DNA of 45,331 nt from Chthonomonadales bacterium (GTDB lineage Bacteria > Armatimonadota > Chthonomonadetes > Chthonomonadales > CAJBBX01): contig JABWBA010000021.1 in the NCBI GenBank assembly GCA_013360745.1, positions 1 through 45,331 of the forward strand. The letters are read 5' to 3'. Every line of letters begins with the position of its first letter. The stretch's first letter is position 1. Both the position numbers and the translations under genes were made by a program. Below, piece after piece: positions 1-6,695 of this stretch. The notes under the pieces are model-generated. The model worked only from the letters and a program-made list of their open reading frames with translations. It was not told where the DNA came from and made no database searches.

Positions 1-815
1 CCGGGGAGGCCGGCCGCGAGCATCCGCAGCGGCGTGCCCCGATCCGGCACGAACGGCGGTGCGCATCGGCCCCCACGAAGGCGCGCCCCACCGGCGACGC
101 CGACCATCGCCAGCCATACGGCGCTCAGGGTGATGATATCGTACGTATGGACGTTGCCCAGAATACAGGCAAAGGCTCCGGCGCCGAGGGCATGTCGGAA
201 GCTTCGGCGGCGCTCCGCCTCGATGAGACAGATCAGCGTCGCGAGCATCAGAACGAGCGATACCGTAAACAGCGGATACAGGTAGAGGCTCAGAAAGGTG
301 ACCGCTTCGGGCTGCCATGTGTCGACCGGTCCGGCGAACCCCCGTTCCCAGAACCCGGGGATCCATCCAAGGCCCGAGCTCAGAGCCACCGTGAGGAACG
401 CCGTCCGCCTCTGCAGGGGGGCGCTCAGCAGCAGTTCGCCGAGCCTCCAGACGAGCATCAGACACACGGGTATCGACGCCAGACGCGCGGCGTGATAGAC
501 CGCGATAGCGGGCATTCCGGTCCAGCGGCTCAGAGCGCCGAGAATCAGAAAGAACAGATTGAACTGATGGCCTGCCTGCGGGAGGGTCGTGAAGAGGTTG
601 CGCTGGGTCCACGCGCCGTCGGCGTACTGGCGCATCCACGAAAGATAGACCGCGTGGTCCGTGACGTTGTAGGCGCACCATGTGTAGAGCCCGTAGAGCG
701 GCGCGATCCCCTGCAGCGTCCGATCATAGAGATAGGGCAGACACGTCAGAGCCGCGATCCCCAGGGCGGTCCGGAACGCCCATCGGCGCCCGAGGCCATC
801 GGCTGGCGTCTCCAC
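1..815 (-). CDS. Polytopic membrane protein, partial at window edge
   Basis: A reading frame of about 271 codons starts at a GTG 14 bases after the purB stop and stays open to the left edge, so the C-terminal part is missing. GAAGGA directly after the purB stop is a suitable ribosome binding site. The protein is rich in hydrophobic segments: one near residues 15-30, others around 75-95, 135-150, 175-200 and 210-240. Short polar loops such as YTWCAYNVTDHAVYLSW and LGNVHTYD lie between them. This layout resembles large multi-span glycosyltransferase-C or mannosyltransferase-like membrane proteins, but I see no diagnostic motif, so no function is assigned. It is probably co-transcribed with purB. 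An overlapping frame on the other strand has no plausible domain and is discarded. Confidence 0.7.
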   Translation of the reverse strand, partial: METPADGLGRRWAFRTALGIAALTCLPYLYDRTLQGIAPLYGLYTWCAYNVTDHAVYLSWMRQYADGAWTQRNLFTTLPQAGHQFNLFFLILGALSRWTGMPAIAVYHAARLASIPVCLMLVWRLGELLLSAPLQRRTAFLTVALSSGLGWIPGFWERGFAGPVDTWQPEAVTFLSLYLYPLFTVSLVLMLATLICLIEAERRRSFRHALGAGAFACILGNVHTYDIITLSAVWLAMVGVAGGARLRGGRCAPPFVPDRGTPLRMLAAGLP

Positions 816-829
816 CGCGCCGATCCTTC

Positions 830-2122
830 TCAGATCCCGAGCTGATCGAACGTATGGTCCAGATGCTGGAGATGGAGTCGGACATCGAAGCATCGGCGGA
901 CCTGTTCCGGCGTCAGCTTATCGATCACCGTCGGATCGGCCTCGATCGCCTCCCGGAAGTCCATCCCTTCGTCCCACGTCCGTGCCGCGTTTCGTTGTGC
1001 GACCCCGTACGCCTCTTCCCGGCTCAGACCTGCCGCGATGAGCGCGAGCATCACCTGCTCCGAGGCGACCAGACCGCCCATCATGCCCAGATTCCGCTCC
1101 ATGTTGTCCGGATGGATCACGAGCCCGTCCAGGATATCGGCGAACTTCCAGAGCATCCAGTCCGTCAGGGCGCAGACGTCGGGCAGCGCGATCCGTTCCA
1201 CGGAGGAGTTGGAGAGATCCCGCTCATGCCACGTGGCCATGTTCTCGAGAACCGGCAGCAGCATCCCGCGAACGACGCGCGCCAGGCCCGTAACGGTCTC
1301 GCAGTTCCAGGGATTGCGCTTGTGGGGCATGGCCGAGGAGCCCTTTTGCCCTTTGGCGAACCGCTCCTGAACCTCGAGGATCTCCGTACGCGCAAGATTG
1401 CGAATCTCCGTGGCGAAACGCTCCAGCGATCCGGTCAGCACGGCCAGGGCGCAGACAAACTGGGCGTGACGGTCCCGGGTAATGATCTGAGTCGAGAACG
1501 GCGCCGGCTCCAGACCAAGGGCCGCGCAGACCGCACGTTCGATCTCGGGCGCGATGTTGGCATGGGTGCCCACGGCGCCGGAGATCTTTCCGACCGCAAT
1601 GGTCCGCCGAGCGTCGGCCAGCCGCTCGAGGTTCCGGTTCATTTCATCGAGCCAGCCGGCGAGCTTGAACCCGAAGGTGATCGGCTCCGCATGGATGCCG
1701 TGGGTGCGGCCGATCTCGAGGGTGTGGCGGTGCTCACGGGCGATGCGGCGAATGACCTCCCGCAGCCGTTCGGCCCGGCCGATGATGAGATCGGCGGCGT
1801 CGCGCAGCGCCATCGAGAGCCCGGTGTCGACGACGTCGTACGAGGTGATGCCGTAATGGACGTACCGGCCTTCGTCACCCAGATGCTCCTGCACGTTCTT
1901 GACGAACGCCATGACATCGTGCCGGGTTTCCAGCTCAATCTCCGCCATCCGAGCCAGATCGAAGGATGCGCCGGCGCGGATGGCCGCCGTCACTCCCGAC
2001 GGGATGGAGCCATGAGCTTCGAGCGCGGCGCACACGGCGATCTCGACGTCGAGCCAGCGCTGGGTGCGGGCTTGCATGGACCAGAGCGCGCCCATTTCCG
2101 GCGTTGTGTAGCGGTCAATCAC
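830..2122 (-). CDS. purB: Adenylosuccinate lyase
   Basis: 430 residues, full length for the family. PurB releases fumarate from adenylosuccinate (AMP synthesis) and from SAICAR (IMP synthesis) in the cytoplasm. The fumarase/aspartase superfamily signature loop SSAMPHKRNP is intact. The N-terminal YTTPEMGALWS, the TSYDVVDTG segment and the catalytic-histidine region GRTHGIHAEP match the purine enzyme rather than argininosuccinate lyase or fumarase. The start is a GTG at 2122, with AGGAA about ten bases upstream. No other purine genes are nearby. The membrane protein gene follows after 14 bases, which suggests a shared transcript. The purB start is about 140 bp from the decayed end of the CRISPR array. 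Confidence 0.97.
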   Translation of the reverse strand: MIDRYTTPEMGALWSMQARTQRWLDVEIAVCAALEAHGSIPSGVTAAIRAGASFDLARMAEIELETRHDVMAFVKNVQEHLGDEGRYVHYGITSYDVVDTGLSMALRDAADLIIGRAERLREVIRRIAREHRHTLEIGRTHGIHAEPITFGFKLAGWLDEMNRNLERLADARRTIAVGKISGAVGTHANIAPEIERAVCAALGLEPAPFSTQIITRDRHAQFVCALAVLTGSLERFATEIRNLARTEILEVQERFAKGQKGSSAMPHKRNPWNCETVTGLARVVRGMLLPVLENMATWHERDLSNSSVERIALPDVCALTDWMLWKFADILDGLVIHPDNMERNLGMMGGLVASEQVMLALIAAGLSREEAYGVAQRNAARTWDEGMDFREAIEADPTVIDKLTPEQVRRCFDVRLHLQHLDHTFDQLGI

Positions 2123-2265
2123 GATCGTTGTTCCTGTGTTGGTCGTTGATAGAGCCCATCGCGGGCGGTTCCACGCCGGCCGATCGCGTCACAGGGGTCG
2201 CGGCGCATCGATGTAGAGAATACCCGTGTCGTTCCCCCTTCCGGCAATCCCGCTCGCACCGTTGA

Positions 2266-2517
2266 CCCCGGTTGCTGAGCCTGTCGAAGCATCCGGGGTT
2301 TCCATGCCTGATCGGTGATGGTTCTCGGATCCAGATGCATACCCCGGTTGCTGAGCCTGTCGAAGCATCCGGGGTTTTCATGTGTGATCGATGATGGTTC
2401 TCGGATCCGATGGGCGGGTGCGCCTTCGACAGGCTCAGGCGCCGGTTCGCCTGATCGGCGCTAGCCCTCGGATCCAGCTGCGTACGCCGGTTGCTGAGCA
2501 TGTCGAAGCATCCGGGG
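2266..2517. repeat. Hairpin elements with loop TTCGACAGGCTCA, four copies
   Basis: Copies lie at 2266-2298, 2342-2374, 2420-2442 (inverted, different stem) and about 2485-2517. The first two are identical 33-mers. Outer arms CCCCGG/CCGGGG and inner arms TGCT/AGCA flank an 11-base loop. The third copy keeps the same loop on the opposite strand, but its arms are GCGCC/GGCGC, so the stem changed on both sides and pairing was kept. The fourth has one loop change (CATGTC for CCTGTC). The core, a CTTCGACAGGCTCAG-like sequence, is to my knowledge a common dispersed palindrome in many bacterial genomes. Here the copies occupy the spacer positions between decayed CRISPR repeats. Confidence 0.8.
2298..2478 (-). 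repeat. Decayed trailer-end CRISPR repeats (three)
   Basis: Three degenerate relatives of the array repeat lie at 2298-2335, 2374-2411 and about 2441-2478. Each keeps TGATCG and CTCGGATCC but has a 10-base centre where the good repeats have 9 (for example TGATGGTTCT for CATTAGTGT), giving 38 bases. The third has lost its left third. Starts are spaced 76 and 67 bp, close to the 72-81 bp period of the intact array. Loss of repeat identity at the end far from the leader is usual for CRISPR arrays, so this marks the left side as the trailer end. Confidence 0.85.
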
Positions 2518-4061
2518 TTTCCATGCCTGATCGGCATTAGTGTCGGATCCGACTGCGCGCGCGATGCGATAGGCTGGCCAGCGCGTACTCCGTTTCAATG
2601 CCTGATCGGCATTAGTGTCGGATCCGACCTGCGAGATCACGTCATTCACGACGGATAGAAGGGGGCTGTTTCAATGCCTGATCGGCATTAGTGTCGGATC
2701 CGACTGGCGCGGCGGATCGCCGCCGCCGCGCTCACCTCGCGCGTTTCAATGCCTGATCGGCATTAGTGTCGGATCCGACCCGGCAATCATGGACGCCCGG
2801 GCCTCCGCCACGGCCTCCGTTTCAATGCCTGATCGGCATTAGTGTCGGATCCGACAAGTAGCAGGAGGAGCAAGCAGCATCCCCGCACCAGTTTCAATGC
2901 CTGATCGGCATTAGTGTCGGATCCGACAACGTCCTGCTCGCCTGGGCAGAGCCCGATTACGTCGTTTCAATGCCTGATCGGCATTAGTGTCGGATCCGAC
3001 CTGAGCGGGGTCGGCTCTTTCGAGATCATTGAGGCTAAGGCCCGGTTTCAATGCCTGATCGGCATTAGTGTCGGATCCGATCATCGCGACCCATGGTACA
3101 TCCGGGGCGCGTTCTCAGAGTTTCAATGCCTGATCGGCATTAGTGTCGGATCCGATATCGAAGAAGTTCGTATACAGATGTGGAGCAGTGCAACAGTTTC
3201 AATGCCTGATCGGCATTAGTGTCGGATCCGATGACGCCCTACTGCGGCTGTTCGCACGAACCCTATCCGTTTCAATGCCTGATCGGCATTAGTGTCGGAT
3301 CCGACGCATGAGGCCTGATCTTCTGAAGACTCTTACCGCCGGGACGTTTCAATGCCTGATCGGCATTAGTGTCGGATCCGACTGGCATATTGCGAATGCC
3401 GTCAAAACCACGATGATAGACTGGTTTCAATGCCTGATCGGCATTAGTGTCGGATCCGACCGGTGAAGTTGGCGCGCTGTAGACGCGCGCCATCGAACCG
3501 TTTCAATGCCTGATCGGCATTAGTGTCGGATCCGACCAACCGTCAGATATCAGACTAAGTCAGGCGACTACGTAGTTTCAATGCCTGATCGGCATTAGTG
3601 TCGGATCCGACCCCGTACCCCCCCTAGGTACCTAGGCTCGCCTTCCTGTTTCAATGCCTGATCGGCATTAGTGTCGGATCCGACCATCCTCGGTGAGGTC
3701 CAGCTCCTCGAGGATATCGAGGAGGTTTCAATGCCTGATCGGCATTAGTGTCGGATCCGACATCATGACAGAGAAAGTGCGTTCCCTTTATACGTCAGAG
3801 TTTCAATGCCTGATCGGCATTAGTGTCGGATCCGACATCTACGACGACACGACATGCGTCACACACACCATCACGGTTTCAATGCCTGATCGGCATTAGT
3901 GTCGGATCCGACTGTCTCATCGGCGACCGGCGGCCATTCCGATCGGACCGTTTCAATGCCTGATCGGCATTAGTGTCGGATCCGACGACCATGACGGCCG
4001 TATCGCATCCATCGGCGCCCGATTGTTTCAATGCCTGATCGGCATTAGTGTCGGATCCGAC
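2517..4061 (-). CRISPR. CRISPR array, 21 repeats of 37 bp, 20 spacers
   Basis: Repeats start at 2517, 2592, 2668, 2743, 2819, 2891, 2964, 3045, 3120, 3196, 3269, 3346, 3424, 3500, 3575, 3648, 3725, 3800, 3876, 3950 and 4025. Spacers are 35-44 bp, all different. Repeats are identical except for one base in the first (GTTTCC for GTTTCA) and a final T instead of C in those at 3045, 3120 and 3196. On the plus strand the repeat begins GTTTCAATGCC and ends GTCGGATCCGAC. On the minus strand it ends in ATTGAAAC, the usual 5' crRNA handle of many type I and III systems, so crRNA is read leftward. Each repeat can form two structures: the 12-bp palindrome GTCGGATCCGAC and a 6-bp stem AATGCC/GGCATT with a 5-base loop. 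No cas gene is in the window. Type I or III is likely from repeat form only. Confidence 0.98.
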
Positions 4062-4123
4062 CCCTGTGCTCAGAAATCGAGCTCAACAGCGCTAACCTAC
4101 CACGCTTGCGCATATTCTGTCAA
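4062..4123 (-). promoter_or_regulatory. CRISPR leader with leftward promoter
   Basis: Reading leftward, a perfect -35 box TTGACA (4118-4123) is followed after 18 bases by a weak -10 box TAGGTT (4094-4099). Transcription would start near 4087, about 25 bases before the first repeat. The segment is less GC-rich than its surroundings, as leaders often are. Its orientation agrees with the ATTGAAAC handle and with the decayed repeats at the far end. Confidence 0.6.
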
Positions 4124-4197
4124 CTCTTCGGGCATGTCTGATCTCAATATTCGCCGCTAACCCCGGCGGTTTTCGGGCCTGCGGGAGGTTAGCGCTG
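4087..4197. repeat. 111-bp segment bounded by 12-bp perfect inverted repeats
   Basis: CAGCGCTAACCT at 4087-4098 is the exact inverse of AGGTTAGCGCTG at 4186-4197. A third copy of the core GCTAACC lies between them at 4157-4163. No target-site duplication is visible at the ends. The left arm overlaps the putative -10 box and start site of the CRISPR leader promoter. It could be a leader regulatory structure, a binding site pair, or a relic of a small inverted-repeat element. Confidence 0.55.
4152..4173 (+). terminator. Short hairpin with T tract
   Basis: Arms CGCCG (4152-4156) and CGGCG (4164-4168) enclose a 7-base loop and are followed by GTTTT. This looks like a small intrinsic terminator for rightward transcripts, in the gap between the array and the gene at 4434. 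The stem is only 5 bp, so activity is uncertain. Confidence 0.35.
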
Positions 4198-4433
4198 CCG
4201 AGGCGGGCCCGCCTGCCGCAGGAAGGGAACGCGATCGATCATACCACAAGGAGGTCGGAGGTGTCGCAGGGGGCGGTGCGGCCCAGGGAGCGTACCCGGT
4301 CCTCGCACAACCCGCACAGGGCGATCCGACCCATGTCGCTCGCGACGAAAACGGCGAAGGGTCCCGTATGGTACGGTGAGCCGGGCCGCCCTACCCAGCC
4401 ACGCGCTCGTCCGAGGAGTCCGGTACGATTACG
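4198..4433. other. Non-coding remainder between leader region and 4434 gene
   Basis: This is the right part of a gene gap of about 370 bp. It holds a 14-bp perfect palindrome AGGCGGGCCCGCCT at 4201-4214. I see no convincing coding frame, RNA gene or promoter for the rightward gene. Frames that cross it lack start signals and family resemblance. Confidence 0.5.
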
Positions 4434-6134
4434 ATGAAACGAAGAGTCCATGCCACAGGCGGTGTCATCGCCGCCGTACTGGCCCTTGCGATGGGCGCGA
4501 TCCCGGGCGTTGCGCGGATGCAGGATCCGATGACGGCCAGACGCTGGTTCTTCCTCCATACCCAGCTCGTCGCGCCAGGCGGAGTCGACAACGCGTGCGC
4601 CGTATTGAACAAGGCCGCCGATCTGGGCTACAACGGCGCGGTATTGACGGAGGGCTCCCTGGGCGTTGGCGGCGAACCGACCGCCGTCGATCGAGAACGG
4701 TTCGGGAAGCTGCTCGATGTGGCGCAGAGGCGCGGCATCGAGATCGTCCCTTCCGTGATGGCTCCGGCGACGATCCTGCGCCAGAATCCCGACCTTGTCG
4801 AACCGCTGCCCGTCCGGGACGCGCTGTTTCGAGTCCAGGGCGATCTGGCCGTCCTTGCCCCCGATCCGGCAGCGAAGCTGGTCAACGGCGGCTTCGAACA
4901 GGGGGACGGCGGAGGACCTGCCGGATGGAGCGTCCAACCGCCGGCCGCGCCCGCCCTGTCCCTGGATCCGACCGGCGGACGGAGCGGCGCGCAGGCGATC
5001 CGGATCGACGGGGAGGATGGAGCTCCCGTGACGGTGTCGCTTGCGCAGCGCGTTGCGGTGCAGCCGTTTCGTCAGTACCTCCTTTCGGTGTGGGCCAGGA
5101 CCGCGAACTGCCCCACCCCCTCGGCGCTGCAAGGATGGATCGTCGGAGACGGCAATCAACCGCTCAGCTATCCGCGATGGACCCTGGCGCGGGATGGCGA
5201 TTGGACCTGTTATCGGGCTGTGTTCAACAGCCTCGGGAATGCGCAGGCGCAGGTGCGGATCACGACGACGCGCTTCGCGGGCGCCCTCTGGCTGGACGAC
5301 GCCGACCTGAGCGAGATCGGGTTGCTGAATATGGTGCGCAGGGACGGTTGTCCGCTGATCGTTCGGGGCGACGATGGAACCGTGTATTCGGAAGGCCAGG
5401 ATTTCCAGCCCGTACGGGATCCATTGATGGGGCGCACGCCCTACGCCGGCGTCTACTCTTCCTACCACTCGATTCCCGACGGCATCCGACTGACGCCCGG
5501 CAGCCGGATCCAGGCCGGCGCGGCCCTGCGGGTCTCCTACTACGCGTGTCCTGTGATCTACGGACGGCGGGTCACCCAGTGCCTGTCCCATCCGGACATC
5601 GATGCGATCATGCGCCGGGAGATCCGACGGGTTCGGGACCTGCTCCATCCGAAGACGGTTCTCATCAGCCACGACGAGATGCGGGTTGCGGGCTGGTGCG
5701 CTCTATGCGCGGGCAGCGGCAAGAGCTCCGGTCAGCTTCTCGCGGACAATATCGCTCGATGTATCCAGATCATCAAGGATGAGGCGCCGGAAGCCGCAGT
5801 CGCCGTATGGTCGGATATGTTCGATCCCAACCACAACGCCAGAAACCCGTACTACTTCGCGCGCGGCGGCATGGCCCAATCGTGGAACGGTCTGCCGTCG
5901 CAGGCGCTCGTCTTGAACTGGAACTGGGCCAATCGGTCCAAGAGCCTGGAATGGTTCTCGTCCCGCGGCAACCCGCAGATCATCGCAGGATACTACGATC
6001 GGCCGGTGGCCCAGATACGGGATTGGCTCCAGGACGCCCGCGGCATAGGCGGGGTTGAGGGGGTGATGTACACCACGTGGAAACGGGACTACGGTAACAT
6101 GGACGCCTTCGCCCGGGCCGCGTGGGCCCGCTGA
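4434..6134 (+). CDS. Secreted GH20-like TIM-barrel protein with inserted carbohydrate-binding domain
   Basis: 566 residues. An N-terminal signal peptide (KRR, then a hydrophobic run to about residue 28) sends it out of the cytoplasm. Residues about 35-140 look like the first strands of a TIM barrel. NGGFE at about 150 opens a beta-sandwich of roughly 140 residues, like CBM4/9-type modules. The barrel then resumes with ISHDEMR (H413, D414, E415), a WCALC pair (C422, C425) and AVWSDMFDP. The adjacent Asp-Glu pair recalls the catalytic pair of GH20 hexosaminidases, so a glycoside hydrolase role is inferred, with substrate unknown. A clear paralogue lies at 37512-39161. GAGGAG is about 15 bases before the ATG, further than usual, so the start is less certain than the body. 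Confidence 0.8.
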   Translation: MKRRVHATGGVIAAVLALAMGAIPGVARMQDPMTARRWFFLHTQLVAPGGVDNACAVLNKAADLGYNGAVLTEGSLGVGGEPTAVDRERFGKLLDVAQRRGIEIVPSVMAPATILRQNPDLVEPLPVRDALFRVQGDLAVLAPDPAAKLVNGGFEQGDGGGPAGWSVQPPAAPALSLDPTGGRSGAQAIRIDGEDGAPVTVSLAQRVAVQPFRQYLLSVWARTANCPTPSALQGWIVGDGNQPLSYPRWTLARDGDWTCYRAVFNSLGNAQAQVRITTTRFAGALWLDDADLSEIGLLNMVRRDGCPLIVRGDDGTVYSEGQDFQPVRDPLMGRTPYAGVYSSYHSIPDGIRLTPGSRIQAGAALRVSYYACPVIYGRRVTQCLSHPDIDAIMRREIRRVRDLLHPKTVLISHDEMRVAGWCALCAGSGKSSGQLLADNIARCIQIIKDEAPEAAVAVWSDMFDPNHNARNPYYFARGGMAQSWNGLPSQALVLNWNWANRSKSLEWFSSRGNPQIIAGYYDRPVAQIRDWLQDARGIGGVEGVMYTTWKRDYGNMDAFARAAWAR

Positions 6135-6140
6135 CGGTTC

Positions 6141-6169
6141 GGCCCTCCCCGTATGGACCGGGGAGGGCC
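6141..6169. terminator. Hairpin between convergent genes
   Basis: A perfect 10-bp stem, GGCCCTCCCC (6141-6150) and GGGGAGGGCC (6160-6169), has a 9-base loop. It sits in the 43-bp gap between two convergent genes and could stop transcripts from both sides. There is no T tract. Confidence 0.65.
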
Positions 6170-6177
6170 TGGGCAGC

Positions 6178-6564
6178 TTAGCGACGCCGGAGCGGGATCA
6201 CCGCCATCTTGTTCAGCCGGGCCAGGACGACCCGATCCGGCGGCGCGAACCGGATGATGGCCAGCGGCGTGATCAGGGCGACCGCAGCGACGGCTTCGAG
6301 AAGCATCACGATCGGCGACGTAACCGGCTCATGCACGCCGATGATCTTCGCGATCAGGATCTGGATCGCGAAGAGGCCAGCGGTGACGGCCAGCGCCGCG
6401 CTCAACGCCCGGAGTTTATAGCACAGGCAGACCTGCGTATCGCGGAGCAGCGTCCATCCGACGGGCAACTCCAGAGCGCGAGGGCGATAGCGCTCCCACA
6501 CCGTGCGGGCTTCTTCACGGTACAGCGTATTGGTTCTGTTCTTCCGGTGCATAATAGATACCAT
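6178..6564 (-). CDS. Small membrane protein of unknown function
   Basis: About 128 residues from the ATG at 6564. The N-terminal half is polar and basic (HRKNRTNTLYREEARTVWERY). Two hydrophobic segments follow: about residues 60-78 (LSAALAVTAGLFAIQILIA) and about 85-108 (SPIVMLLEAVAAVALITPLA). The C-terminus is basic. I do not recognise the family. The start is ambiguous. AAGGAG lies only two bases before the ATG at 6564. Another ATG at 6552 has it 14 bases upstream, and the frame also allows 6612. The gene is convergent with the GH20-like gene and divergent from the GxGYxYP gene. Confidence 0.55.
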   Translation of the reverse strand: MVSIMHRKNRTNTLYREEARTVWERYRPRALELPVGWTLLRDTQVCLCYKLRALSAALAVTAGLFAIQILIAKIIGVHEPVTSPIVMLLEAVAAVALITPLAIIRFAPPDRVVLARLNKMAVIPLRRR

Positions 6565-6695
6565 CACTCCTTCACCGGTATAGACGATCGCCGCACCGTT
6601 CCGTTTCATCATCGTCCCGACGAACTTCGGAAGACCGCCCGGGATCCAGCCGTTCGGCATCCCGAACGCTCGATGGGAACTGGAGGGCCTATCGC

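Noticed and set aside
680-2149. Long rightward frame antisense to purB
   Set aside because: It mirrors purB on the other strand, is rich in Arg, Gly and Pro and has no domain; a common artefact in GC-rich genes.
2592-3899. Open frames across the CRISPR array that encode repeated peptides
   Set aside because: They are the 37-bp repeat read in one frame; spacers break the pattern and there are no start signals.
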